From assembly GCF_003576455.2 (NCBI RefSeq), contig NZ_CP032869.1, positions 434,001-498,000 of the forward strand: a DNA stretch of 64,000 nt, read 5' to 3'. This stretch comes from Mucilaginibacter celer (GTDB taxonomy: Bacteria > Bacteroidota > Bacteroidia > Sphingobacteriales > Sphingobacteriaceae). Positions within the stretch are counted from its first letter, which is position 1. Every line of letters begins with the position of its first letter. The notes below the pieces were generated by a model. That model was not told the origin of the DNA and made no database searches. It saw nothing but the letters and a program-made list of their open reading frames with translations. Of this stretch, positions 43,435 to 51,714 are shown piece by piece. The translations under genes were made by a program, and so were the position numbers.

Positions 43435-43965
43435 ATGAGAAATCTTATGAAAAAATCATTCCAGCTTAAGGCGGCATTTCTGTTTGCATTTGCCTTGTTA
43501 GTGTCGAGCTTTACTTTTGCCCAGCAAAAACCTATGGCCAGTCCACGCGACAGCGTAAGCGGTACCGCGGCAGGTTCAACCATTACCATTAACTACGGCA
43601 GCCCATCGGTTAAAGGCCGTAAAATTTGGGGCGGACTGGAAGCTTATGGTAAAGTATGGCGTGCAGGCGCTAACGAAGCCACCACTTTTACCACCACTAA
43701 AGCTATTAAAGTTGAAGGCAAACCACTGGCTGCCGGTACTTACGGCTTTTTCCTGATTCCGGAAGAAAACGGAACCTGGACAGTGATTTTTAATAAAGTA
43801 GCTAAACAATGGGGCGCCTTTAAATATGATGATAAAGAAGATGCCCTGCGCGTAACCGTTAAAACCAAAGCCGCGCCAATGCACGAACGTTTAACTTATA
43901 CAGTTGATTCAAAAAGCTTTTGCATGTTTTGGGATAAGATTGTAGTACCGGTTTCGGTAAAATAA
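43435..43965 (+). CDS. DUF2911 domain exported protein
   Basis: The 176-residue protein has a signal peptide (FQLKAAFLFAFALLVSSFTFAQ), with two possible ATG starts four codons apart. The DUF2911 domain follows: MASPRDSVSGTAAGSTITINYGSPSVKGRKIWGGLEAYGKVWRAGANEATTFTTTKAIKVEGKPLAAGTYGFFLIPE, ending YTVDSKSFCMFWDKIVVPVSVK. The family is widespread in Bacteroidota with unknown function; the fold is a beta sandwich. The gene is monocistronic and terminated by a strong GC-rich hairpin. Confidence 0.88.
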   Translation: MRNLMKKSFQLKAAFLFAFALLVSSFTFAQQKPMASPRDSVSGTAAGSTITINYGSPSVKGRKIWGGLEAYGKVWRAGANEATTFTTTKAIKVEGKPLAAGTYGFFLIPEENGTWTVIFNKVAKQWGAFKYDDKEDALRVTVKTKAAPMHERLTYTVDSKSFCMFWDKIVVPVSVK

Positions 43966-43993
43966 GGAGATTTACTAACCTCAAATCTTATTG

Positions 43994-44023
43994 AAAAGGC
44001 CCCGGCAACGGGGCCTTTTTTTG
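43994..44023 (+). terminator. Intrinsic terminator of the DUF2911 gene
   Basis: AAAAGGCCCCG (43994-44004), loop GCAA, then CGGGGCCTTTT (44009-44019) continued by TTT. The stem is perfect and the U tract clear. It is 28 bases after the stop codon. Confidence 0.88.
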
Positions 44024-44029
44024 TTGTCT

Positions 44030-44309
44030 GTCTGAATCAGAATTTACAGAATTTGAGAATTAGCAGAATGTTTGTCTGAACCCGGATTTGGGGGGATAAG
44101 GGGATTTTGTCTGAACTCGAATTTGGGGGAATTAAGGAATAGGCAGAATGCTGAGCAAATTCTAAAAATTCTAATAATTCCCCCAAATTCGAGTTCAGAC
44201 AAAACACAAGTATGCGGTCGTGAAGACACGACCGCCGGGAGGGCAAAAATCTGAAATTTCCTCTCATCCATTCTGTTAATTCTTAAATTCTGAAAATTCT
44301 GATTCAGAC
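44030..44309. repeat. 280-bp TIR element with a second palindromic element nested inside
   Basis: The outer ends GTCTGAATCAGAATTT (44030-44045) and AAATTCTGATTCAGAC (44294-44309) are the same 16-bp TIRs as at 1120-1247. Inside, 44109-44134 and 44175-44200 are exact 26-bp inverted repeats beginning GTCTGAACTCG and ending CGAGTTCAGAC. A hairpin GCGGTCGTG-AAGA-CACGACCGC is at 44214-44235. A part copy of the inner repeat is at 44073, and fragments occur at 55235-55300. No ORF. It fills the gap up to 44329. Confidence 0.8.
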
Positions 44310-44329
44310 ACATTATATTTACCTCATTC

Positions 44330-45460
44330 ATGCATCGCCCTAAAAACAATAATAAACCTGTATTAAAAAAAGTAATAGTTATCGCACTTTTAGCTTTAGC
44401 CATTTTTTTGTTGATGCTGCTGGCCGGGCATCCGGCTGCAGTAGAACGCTATTATGCCAATGGTTTTTATATTGTTATTTGCCGGGTTGTCCACCCGGTG
44501 TTGAATATCTTTCCGTTTAGTGTAGGCGATGTGTTATATATCTCGGTAGTTATTTACCTCATTTATGCTTTTATACGTTTAATTGTATTGATTTTTAAAA
44601 AGCGGTTTAAAATAGCGGGTAGATTTTTTTTAGGATTGATAATAGGTGTACAGTCGGCAATACTGGCTTTTTATCTTTTTTGGGGGATGAATTACTTCAG
44701 GCAGCCGGCTGCTATAAGGCTTAATCTGCAGGATACCTCATTTACCACCGCCGATTTGAAAGCTGTTACCCATATCCTGATAGATAGCGTTAATGCAACC
44801 CGCTCGCGCGTAACCCATGCCGATCTGGCCCAGAGCAATACGAACATTTATAATATTGCCCGCCACACTATCCGTACACTTAGTAAAGATTCGCTCAATT
44901 TCAGAGCCTATGATCCTGATATAAAACCATCCATTCTTACACCCCTGCTTAACTACATAGGCACATCGGGCTATTATAATCCTTTTACTTCCGAAGCGCA
45001 GGTAAATTACCAGATGCCGGTTTTTAACAGGCCTTTTGTGGTTTGCCACGAAATGTCGCACCAGATGGGTTACGGTGCCGAAGATGAAGCCGATTATGCC
45101 GGCTTTGTTGTTGCAACCCACTCGCTTGACAGGTTGTTGCGCTACTCAGCCTACCACCTTGCGGTACAGGAGTTTATGTACTCGCTTGCCGGGAGGGACA
45201 CTATCGCTCATAAAGAGCTTAAAGCCCTGCTAAACAAAGATGTACGCAACGATTATAAAATTGAACGCGACTACTGGCGTGCCTACCAAAACAAATTAGG
45301 CGCTGTAAGCAGTATTTTTTACGATAATTTTCTGAAAGCTAACAATCAACCCCGCGGCCTGGAAACCTACAATCGAATGGTGCTGCTGGTTATGGCTGCA
45401 TACCAAACGCAGTGGCCTTCATTTGCTGCGCGTCATTCGCTTTCGTCATTGAGTCATTAG
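44330..45460 (+). CDS. DUF3810 membrane protein with zinc-protease motif
   Basis: The 376-residue protein has three hydrophobic segments in the first 120 residues (VIVIALLALAIFLLMLL, FYIVICRVVHPVLNI, LGLIIGVQSAILAFYLFWGM). A soluble domain follows with VCHEMSHQMGYGAEDEADYAGFV. HEMSH (His240, Glu241, His244) is a zinc-metallopeptidase HExxH motif, and Glu/Asp residues at about 251-255 could be the third ligand. DUF3810 is the family, of unknown function. The last six or so residues (SLSSLSH) are encoded by the GTCATT-type repeat that follows, so the C-terminus has been reshaped by repeat sequence. The gene is monocistronic with a repeat element just upstream. Confidence 0.8.
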   Translation: MHRPKNNNKPVLKKVIVIALLALAIFLLMLLAGHPAAVERYYANGFYIVICRVVHPVLNIFPFSVGDVLYISVVIYLIYAFIRLIVLIFKKRFKIAGRFFLGLIIGVQSAILAFYLFWGMNYFRQPAAIRLNLQDTSFTTADLKAVTHILIDSVNATRSRVTHADLAQSNTNIYNIARHTIRTLSKDSLNFRAYDPDIKPSILTPLLNYIGTSGYYNPFTSEAQVNYQMPVFNRPFVVCHEMSHQMGYGAEDEADYAGFVVATHSLDRLLRYSAYHLAVQEFMYSLAGRDTIAHKELKALLNKDVRNDYKIERDYWRAYQNKLGAVSSIFYDNFLKANNQPRGLETYNRMVLLVMAAYQTQWPSFAARHSLSSLSH

Positions 45461-45600
45461 GTCATTTTGCTGCACGGTCATTAGGTCATTTTGCCATGTA
45501 TTATTAAGTCATTTGTTTTGTGCTGCTGAGGCAATTATCAATGAAACCAATGATGCAAGTAAAATGACTCAATGACGCGAAGCAAATGATCTAATGACCA
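45445..45600. repeat. GTCATT-type direct and inverted repeat region
   Basis: The 18-mer GTCATTAGGTCATTTTGC occurs at 45453-45470 and again at 45477-45494. The opposite orientation appears at about 45559-45600 (AAAATGACTCAATGACG and AATGATCTAATGACC). The first copy includes the stop codon of the DUF3810 gene (45458-45460). No ORF of its own. Confidence 0.7.
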
Positions 45601-45604
45601 ACCA

Positions 45605-45720
45605 AAAAAAAAATGCGTTCCGTATCTCACCCCGGAACGCACACAATATCACGTCTCAAATGATATTGAATCAACTAAATCTCAGATATCATGTTACATG
45701 TATACCCAAGTTCTTTATTC
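45605..45720 (-). ncRNA. Candidate structured small RNA, copy 1 (with intrinsic terminator)
   Basis: Read on the minus strand, this holds a conserved 18-mer ATCTGAGATTTAGTTGAT (plus-strand 45670-45687). Next is a perfect 8-bp hairpin CAATATCA/TGATATTG (45644-45668), then a 26-base block (45615-45640) forming an 8-bp stem GCGTTCCG/CGGAACGC, and a run of ten T. A second copy at 60300-60405 on the plus strand has the 18-mer and the 26-mer identical, with a different but still paired hairpin between them. A possible minus-strand -7 box TAAATTTG is at 45869-45876, without a good -33. The upstream gap 45721-45916 shows no other gene. Confidence 0.6.
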
Positions 45721-45916
45721 ATGAACCGGTTGGCACCGGTATTGAATGTCATTGCTACATTTACTATACCGTTTTAGCAGAATAGTGTAAATAATTACCT
45801 TTAAAAACCCCGATTGTAAATATTTGAATAAAAACGGAGGTGGGCTGTAATTATTGTGAATTATTCGGCAAATTTACTTCAAAATCTTTAAAAGAGGCCG
45901 TTTTTATCACAATTTA

Positions 45917-48151
45917 ATGGATAATTTGTTTGGTAAAATTCCTGTTACGATGAAAGTGATTTTATTTATTGGTTTAATGTTTCTTCATGTGTTTGTTTTC
46001 GCCCCAAATATTAACCAACAAGCAATAAAAAGGTCGGAAGCGCTTGCAAAAACAGTTACGGTAATTCGCGATAACTGGGGAGTTCCTCACATTTATGGAA
46101 AAACAGATGCGGCCGTAGTTTTTGGTTTGATGTACACCCAATGCGAAGATAACTTTAAAGGCATCGAACGCAATTATTTATACCAGTTAGGCAAACAAGC
46201 CGAAGTTGACGGCGAAGCCAATTTGTATACCGATCTACAGCTGCAATTGATTGCCGATAGTGCCGACGCTATCAAAGATTATCGTAATAGTGCCCCATGG
46301 TTTAAAAAACTAATGGATGCCTTTGCCGATGGGATCAATTATTACCTGTACAAACATCCCGAAGTAAAACCCAAAGTGTTTAAACATTTTGAGCCCTGGT
46401 ATGCGCTGATGTTTACTGATGGCAGCGTAGCCGCAACCGAAACAGGCGGGATTAAACTGGCCGAAACCAAGGCTTTTTACAGTACTGATCCTGAAAAACT
46501 GGGAGCTTTAAACGATGAGCGAAAGCCGGTTTATGATATGGTGAATGAGCGCGAAACCGGCTCTAATGGTTTTGCTATAGCGCCGTCCCGTTCGGCATCG
46601 GGGCATGCTTTGCTGTATATCAATCCGCATGTACCATTTTATTTCCGCAGCGAGGTGCAGCTGGTAAGTAATGAAGGGCTTAATGCCTATGGGGCAGTTA
46701 CCTGGGGGCAGTTTTTTATATACCAGGGTTTTAATGAGCATTGCGGCTGGATGCATACCAGCGCCTACGCTGATGTGGCCGATCTCTACGCCGAAAAGGT
46801 GATCAAAAAGGACGGTAAATGGTATTACGAATATGATGGTAAGCTAAAACCGGTTGCTACGCGCAAACTGGTGTTTAACGTAAAAAACGGTGGGCAAACA
46901 GAGCAGCGTAACATCACCGGTTATTATACCCACCACGGCCCGGTAATGGGCAGTCGCGACGGTAAATGGCTTGCGCTTAAAGCCAACAACCGGTCGTACA
47001 ATGCCCTGCTCGAATCGTGGTTAATTACAAAAGCCAATAACCTTGCGCAATATAAAAAAGCCATGAGCCTGGTGTCAAACGCTACCAATAGTACGGTTTA
47101 TGCAGATGATAAGGGTAATACCATTTTTTGGTACGGCAACTACATCCCAAAACGTAACCCTAAATATAATTGGAGCCTGCCCGTTGATGGCAGCACATCG
47201 GCTACCGAATGGCTGGGCGTGCATAAGCTAAACGAAATTATCACCGTTACCAATCCCGCCAGCGGTTGGATCCAGAATTGTAATTCTACACCTTTTACTG
47301 CTTCGGGCGCCTCAAGTCCGGATAAAAATAAATACCCGGTTTATATGGCACCCGATGGCGAAAATTATCGGGCTGTAACTGCTATTAAAATACTAAAGGA
47401 TGCCAAAAAACTGTCGATGGACGGTTTGATTGCCAAAGGCTATGATCATTACCTGGCGGCATTTGATGATTTATTGCCCTCGCTGTTCAGCGCTTACGAA
47501 AATGCGCCCGACTCGGTTAAACAAAAACTTGCCGAACCGGTAAAGCTACTGAAAGAGTGGGACAAGCGCACCGCCATACATTCGGTAGCCAGCGCGTTGG
47601 CTATTGAATGGGGAACCCTCATGATGAAAGCCCTGCCGCCACCGCAAACCGACCAGGGAAGTACCTTTATTACCCGTCGTTTTCAAACGTTGGTAAAAAC
47701 GCTAAGTCCGGCGCAGCAATTAGGTTATTTAAGTGATGTGCTCATTAACCTGAAAAGCCGTTTCGGTACCTGGAATGTGGAATGGGGCGATATGAACCGC
47801 TACCAACGCCCGGATGATGGCATTACCTTTGATGATAATAAGCCAAGTATCCCAGTTGGTTTAACCGGATCCGGCTTCGGACAGCTGCCATCGTTCCAAA
47901 GTCGTACCGTAAACACCAGCAAGCGCTATGGATATTCGGGCAATAGTTTTATCGCTGTTGTGGAATTTGGTACACACCTTAAAGCCAAAAGTATCATAAC
48001 AGGGGGGAGTTCTTTCAATCCCTCATCAAAAAACTTTACCGATCAGGCGCAGGGGATTATTGACGGTAAATTTAAAGATGTGCTGTTTTATAAAAAGGAT
48101 GTGTTAAAACACGCGCAACAAACCTATCACCCCGGCGACTATTTTAAATGA
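45917..48151 (+). CDS. Penicillin acylase family (Ntn-hydrolase) amidase
   Basis: The 744-residue protein starts with a hydrophobic export segment (VILFIGLMFLHVFVFAP). The A-chain region TVTVIRDNWGVPHIYGKTDAAVVFGLMYTQCEDNF is followed by autocatalytic cleavage at ETG|SNGFAIAPSRSASG. That makes Ser216 the N-terminal nucleophile of the mature beta chain, after a spacer ending at Gly215. The beta chain continues with YINPHVPFYFRSEVQL and NSTVYADDKGNTIFWYGNYIPKR. These enzymes cleave beta-lactam side chains or acyl-homoserine lactones and other amides. The substrate here is unknown. It is divergent from the small-RNA candidate upstream. Confidence 0.88.
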   Translation: MDNLFGKIPVTMKVILFIGLMFLHVFVFAPNINQQAIKRSEALAKTVTVIRDNWGVPHIYGKTDAAVVFGLMYTQCEDNFKGIERNYLYQLGKQAEVDGEANLYTDLQLQLIADSADAIKDYRNSAPWFKKLMDAFADGINYYLYKHPEVKPKVFKHFEPWYALMFTDGSVAATETGGIKLAETKAFYSTDPEKLGALNDERKPVYDMVNERETGSNGFAIAPSRSASGHALLYINPHVPFYFRSEVQLVSNEGLNAYGAVTWGQFFIYQGFNEHCGWMHTSAYADVADLYAEKVIKKDGKWYYEYDGKLKPVATRKLVFNVKNGGQTEQRNITGYYTHHGPVMGSRDGKWLALKANNRSYNALLESWLITKANNLAQYKKAMSLVSNATNSTVYADDKGNTIFWYGNYIPKRNPKYNWSLPVDGSTSATEWLGVHKLNEIITVTNPASGWIQNCNSTPFTASGASSPDKNKYPVYMAPDGENYRAVTAIKILKDAKKLSMDGLIAKGYDHYLAAFDDLLPSLFSAYENAPDSVKQKLAEPVKLLKEWDKRTAIHSVASALAIEWGTLMMKALPPPQTDQGSTFITRRFQTLVKTLSPAQQLGYLSDVLINLKSRFGTWNVEWGDMNRYQRPDDGITFDDNKPSIPVGLTGSGFGQLPSFQSRTVNTSKRYGYSGNSFIAVVEFGTHLKAKSIITGGSSFNPSSKNFTDQAQGIIDGKFKDVLFYKKDVLKHAQQTYHPGDYFK

Positions 48152-48162
48152 TGAACAAAAAC

Positions 48163-48170
48163 TATCTTTG
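48163..48170 (+). promoter_or_regulatory. Probable -7 box, very short leader
   Basis: TATCTTTG is an exact match to the Bacteroidota -7 consensus. The start codon at 48182 is 12 bases on, so the transcript would have only about five leader bases. No good -33 box is seen at the expected place. Confidence 0.45.
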
Positions 48171-48181
48171 GTTAGTTAAAT

Positions 48182-48670
48182 ATGAAGAGAGCCCTGTTAA
48201 TTACCTTATTGTTGTTTTGCTGCACCACGGTATTTGCCCAAAGCATAACCATTAATGATTTGGCCAACGTAGCCAACCTTTCCAATGCCGAGGCACATAA
48301 CTATCTTACGTTAGGCAAAAAGTTTAAGCGGCAATACCTGCAGGAGGTAGATGGCCACAGCATAGAACATCTTAATAAAATAGGCCCGGATAATAAGGAA
48401 GAAACCATAGTGATAGGCATGGGCGACAGGTTGCCCAGTGGCACTATGCTGCGTACGGTTACTTATACTACCGTTACATCGGCCCATATTTTAAATTTAA
48501 TAGCCCAGGCCAAACACTCGGGCCTTACCATGAAGATGCATGGATCCGACGCCAAAAACGATATTTTCTTTTTTGATAACGACTTTTTTCACATCGTGAT
48601 ATTTTTGAATCACGATAATATTTCAGGCTCGATAGAGGTGCATCAGAAAGAGTACCTGGGGCTGGATTGA
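48182..48670 (+). CDS. Small exported hypothetical protein
   Basis: The 162-residue protein has a clear signal peptide (RALLITLLLFCCTTVFAQ). The mature part follows, SITINDLANVANLSNAEAHNYLTLGKKFKRQYLQEVDGHSIEHLNKIGPDN, then TMLRTVTYTTVTSAHILNLIAQAKHSGLTMKMHGSDAKNDIFFFDNDFFHIVIFLNHD. It looks like a small alpha/beta exported protein. I do not recognise the family. It follows the acylase gene by 30 bases but has its own -7 box. A TIR element lies directly after it. Confidence 0.65.
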   Translation: MKRALLITLLLFCCTTVFAQSITINDLANVANLSNAEAHNYLTLGKKFKRQYLQEVDGHSIEHLNKIGPDNKEETIVIGMGDRLPSGTMLRTVTYTTVTSAHILNLIAQAKHSGLTMKMHGSDAKNDIFFFDNDFFHIVIFLNHDNISGSIEVHQKEYLGLD

Positions 48671-48686
48671 TAAGGGTTTTATGTCT

Positions 48687-48814
48687 GTCTGAATCAGAAT
48701 TTACAGAATTATAGAATTTTCAGAATAGCCTCATTGTTCAAACCGGATTTCAGAATGTATTCTCAGTAAAAAGCATTCTGTTCATTCTTAAATTCTGAAA
48801 ATTCTGATTCAGAA
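48687..48814. repeat. 128-bp TIR element, third copy
   Basis: The left end GTCTGAATCAGAATTT (48687-48702) pairs with AAATTCTGATTCAGAA (48799-48814), one base changed at the tip. Its length is that of the copy at 1120-1247. The right end is one base before the stop codon of the convergent glycosyltransferase gene (48816), so it forms the 3' end of both neighbouring transcripts and may act as a terminator. Confidence 0.75.
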
Positions 48815-48815
48815 T

Positions 48816-49946
48816 CTATTCCTCCTTCAGCATCTTCAACGAATAAAAGCTATCCCGCCAATATATACCCCCCTGTGCTACAGTTATCACTGTCGCTTTC
48901 AAATAATTCCAGCCTAAAAATGCACCGGTAAAGGGAATCATGAATGCATACCACCATTTATTGGGCGGTACAAGTATCATATAAACAATGTGAAACAACA
49001 GCATGATGGCCGCCATTACCCGTATTTCGGCAGTGCCGAAAATAAACATCAGGGGCATTGGTAAGGCAACCGTTAGCAGCATACTTATTACATTGGCAAT
49101 GGCTTTGGCAATATTGTAATTAGCTATCGCGAATGAGTTTTTTTTAATGCCCCCGGCCAGTTCGCCAAGGTTTTTGTACCACTCCAGGCAAACCGTGCCG
49201 TGCCCTGCCAAAACATCCTGCCGCATGCCCTCGCTTTTCATCATTTTGCCAAGCTGCAGGTCATCATCGGGGCGCAGTTTAATGCGGACATGGGTGCCAA
49301 TTTTTTCGTAAGCCGTGCGCCTTACCAGATTAAAAGCGCCGATGCCCGATGCTGCTTTTGATTTTGGATTTTTGGCTTCCCAGGGTTTCATTGCCGTCAT
49401 GAGCATGACGCTTAGGGTGGCAAACACGCTGTTTAAAATTGCCGAGCGCGACACCAGTTCGGGGAGTATGGTTAAATGATCAAGCTGTTGCCTGGCCGCG
49501 TAGCTTACTGCCTTGTTGATAGCATCGGGATGAAAAACGATATCGGCATCCGCAAAAAGCATCCACTCTTCGGTGCTGCTCAGGTAGCCCTGGTATAAGG
49601 CGTTGTTTTTGCCCAGCCAACCTTCGGGTAAGGTATTGATGGTTGTTATTTGAATATGAGGATAGCGGAGACTAAACTGTTCAAGAATTTCGCCGGTACG
49701 GTCGGTCGATCTGTCGTTAACTACGATTAGACGATGGTTGGGGTAGTTGATATGACAGAGGCTTTGAAGTGCTTTTTCAAGGTCTTCTTCCTCGTTGCGC
49801 ACCGCAATAATAATAGCCAGGGGAGGGGGATTATCGCTTAAAGGTTGTCGGCTTACCTGCTTAATTTGCTTAAAACCGATAAGCAGATAAAAGTTTAGCG
49901 CTATAGTGATTACAAACAGTATTACGCTGTACCAGAATAGTATCAT
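48816..49946 (-). CDS. GT2-family glycosyltransferase with membrane segments
   Basis: The 376-residue protein has an N-terminal hydrophobic segment (ILFWYSVILFVITIALNFYLLIGF). A GT-A domain follows (about 40-270) with AIIIAVRNEEEDLEKALQSLCHINYPNHRLIVVNDRSTDRTGEIL and the DxD-type MLFADADIVFHPDAI. A final pair of hydrophobic segments (NVISMLLTVALPMPLMFIF, VMAAIMLLFHIVYMILV) sits at the C-terminus. The architecture resembles CrtQ/HpnB-like enzymes that glycosylate carotenoids or hopanoids, or other membrane lipids. The product is unknown. The start is close to the divergent isomerase-like gene at 50034. Confidence 0.82.
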   Translation of the reverse strand: MILFWYSVILFVITIALNFYLLIGFKQIKQVSRQPLSDNPPPLAIIIAVRNEEEDLEKALQSLCHINYPNHRLIVVNDRSTDRTGEILEQFSLRYPHIQITTINTLPEGWLGKNNALYQGYLSSTEEWMLFADADIVFHPDAINKAVSYAARQQLDHLTILPELVSRSAILNSVFATLSVMLMTAMKPWEAKNPKSKAASGIGAFNLVRRTAYEKIGTHVRIKLRPDDDLQLGKMMKSEGMRQDVLAGHGTVCLEWYKNLGELAGGIKKNSFAIANYNIAKAIANVISMLLTVALPMPLMFIFGTAEIRVMAAIMLLFHIVYMILVPPNKWWYAFMIPFTGAFLGWNYLKATVITVAQGGIYWRDSFYSLKMLKEE

Positions 49947-50033
49947 GATAAAAGGTTTGGCTAAAGGTGAGCAAAAAACGGCAAATAATCACAGCAAAAA
50001 ATAGCATATTGCATTACCAATTTTAACGCCCTT

Positions 50034-51017
50034 ATGGAAAATATCAGTCGCAAAAAATTTATTGCAACTACAGCTTTGGCTGCCGCAGGTTTGCCTTTTG
50101 GCTTAGGTGCCTTAGCTAAGCCATTAGCTTTACCCGAAGATATTAATGGTGTTTATCCGGCAGCAACCGAAAAAATAAAAGTGAGCATATTTTCCAAGCA
50201 TCTGCACTGGCTTAACTATACTGATATGGCTACGCTTGCAGCTCAACTGGGTTTTGATGGTGTGGATCTTACGGTACGACCTGATGGCCATGTATCGCCG
50301 GAGCGTGTTACCGACGACCTGCCCAAAGCTGTTGAGGCCATTGAAAAGGCAGGACTCAAGGTATATTCGATAGTAACCAATATCAAAGCTGCCGATGAAA
50401 AGGATACGGAGCCTATTTTAAAAGCGGCCTCGGCATTAGGTATAAAATATTACCGCACCGCCTGGTTTAATTATGATAAAGCCCTGAGTGTTCAAGCCAA
50501 TATTAAGGCTATTTATAAGCAATTGGTTGGTTTGGCGGCCATCAACAAAAAATACGGGATGCATGGTGGCTACCAAAATCATTCGGGCGATTTGTTTGGT
50601 GCCTCGCAATGGGATTTATGGCTGAGTTTGGAAGGGCTTGATCCTAACTATATCGGCTGCCAGTACGATGTGCGCCATGCCACTACCGAAGGTGCCGACA
50701 CATGGCCGGTTACACTCGATCTGCTTAAAGCTTATTCAAAAACCATTAATGTAAAAGATTTTTACTGGGATAAAAAAGATGGCAAATGGCAGGTGAAAAG
50801 CGTACCGCTGGGCGAGGGCATGGTTGATTTTAAGAAATACTTCAGCCTGCTGAAGCAATACAATATCAACGGCCCGCTAAGCCTGCATTGCGAATATCCC
50901 CTGGGTGGGGCTGAAGATGGTGCACGGAAGCTTAGCATCAGTAAAGAAGCATTTTCTGAGGCTGTGAAGAAGGATTTGACCACGCTGAGGAAGTGGCTGG
51001 CGGAATATGATTTGTAG
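50034..51017 (+). CDS. Exported sugar phosphate isomerase/epimerase-type TIM-barrel protein
   Basis: The 327-residue protein begins MENISRKKFIATTALAAAGLPFGLGALAKP, an N-terminal signal of the Tat-like type with the pair Arg-Lys in SRKKF (not the classic RR). The xylose-isomerase-like barrel follows: GFDGVDLTVRPDGHVSPERV, AGLKVYSIVTNI, GIKYYRTAWFNYD, KYGMHGGYQNHSGD, PNYIGCQYDVRHATTEG, and INVKDFYWDKKDG. The His, Asp and Glu residues in these strands look like the metal site. The substrate is unknown. It is preceded by an 87-base gap and followed by DoxX. Confidence 0.8.
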   Translation: MENISRKKFIATTALAAAGLPFGLGALAKPLALPEDINGVYPAATEKIKVSIFSKHLHWLNYTDMATLAAQLGFDGVDLTVRPDGHVSPERVTDDLPKAVEAIEKAGLKVYSIVTNIKAADEKDTEPILKAASALGIKYYRTAWFNYDKALSVQANIKAIYKQLVGLAAINKKYGMHGGYQNHSGDLFGASQWDLWLSLEGLDPNYIGCQYDVRHATTEGADTWPVTLDLLKAYSKTINVKDFYWDKKDGKWQVKSVPLGEGMVDFKKYFSLLKQYNINGPLSLHCEYPLGGAEDGARKLSISKEAFSEAVKKDLTTLRKWLAEYDL

Positions 51018-51174
51018 TACGAGTAATGCAACCAAAGAAATTTTTCTTCTCCTATCTTAAAACTTGTTTTATAACAAACTTGTTACTAAATTAGAAATAC
51101 GCAGCACGGCCGTCTTGATCCAAACAAGCCCCGTGTGTGCAGGTAACCAATTATTAAACAAAAAGGAGGGCTTT

Positions 51175-51612
51175 ATGAATCTGGTTCATAAAATTGAACA
51201 TTGGGGCGATACTCATCACCCAAAGGTTTTAGACCTTGTGCGCGTTGCACTCGGTATCTTTTTACTGTTGAAAGGGATAGCCTTTATGGAAAATACATCC
51301 TATTTGCGGGGAATCATTACCGATCAGGATGTGATTGATGTATCGCCGGATATGCTGATGATTTTGGTATATTATGTGGCCTTTGCGCACATGGTAGGAG
51401 GTATTTTGATAGCCATGGGCATTTTAACCCGCCTGGGCTGCATCATCCAGATCCCGATTGTTACCGGAGCAGTTTTTTTAACCAGCGTTTTTCAGGAGCC
51501 CATCAACGCAATGGCGTGGCCATCGGTTACCGCGCTTGTATTACTGATTATGTTCACCGTTTTAGGATCGGGGCCATGGTCTTTGGATAAATATCTGGCG
51601 TTTAAGAGTTGA
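51175..51612 (+). CDS. DoxX-family membrane protein
   Basis: From the ATG at 51175 the protein has 145 residues. A longer frame from 51064 is rejected because a strong Shine-Dalgarno-like AAAGGAGGG (51162-51170) sits at the right distance from 51175, rare in this phylum. It has four hydrophobic segments: VLDLVRVALGIFLLLKGIAF, MLMILVYYVAFAHMVGGILIAMG, CIIQIPIVTGAVFLTSVF and SVTALVLLIMFTVLGSGPWSLD. The last of these carries the DoxX-type end. DoxX proteins take part in redox or quinone-linked processes. The gene is monocistronic. Confidence 0.82.
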   Translation: MNLVHKIEHWGDTHHPKVLDLVRVALGIFLLLKGIAFMENTSYLRGIITDQDVIDVSPDMLMILVYYVAFAHMVGGILIAMGILTRLGCIIQIPIVTGAVFLTSVFQEPINAMAWPSVTALVLLIMFTVLGSGPWSLDKYLAFKS

Positions 51613-51714
51613 GGGGAGCGAGAGATTAGAGGCTGGAGATTAGAGATTAGTCGAAAAGCAGAAAGTCTTAAATCCTTACTTTGAACTTAAGACTTCCTAC
51701 TTAATACTTTCAAA

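Noticed and set aside
45594..45785. Possible 63-residue protein starting MTNQKKNAF
   Set aside because: The frame runs through the terminator and conserved blocks of the small-RNA candidate; composition is not protein-like.
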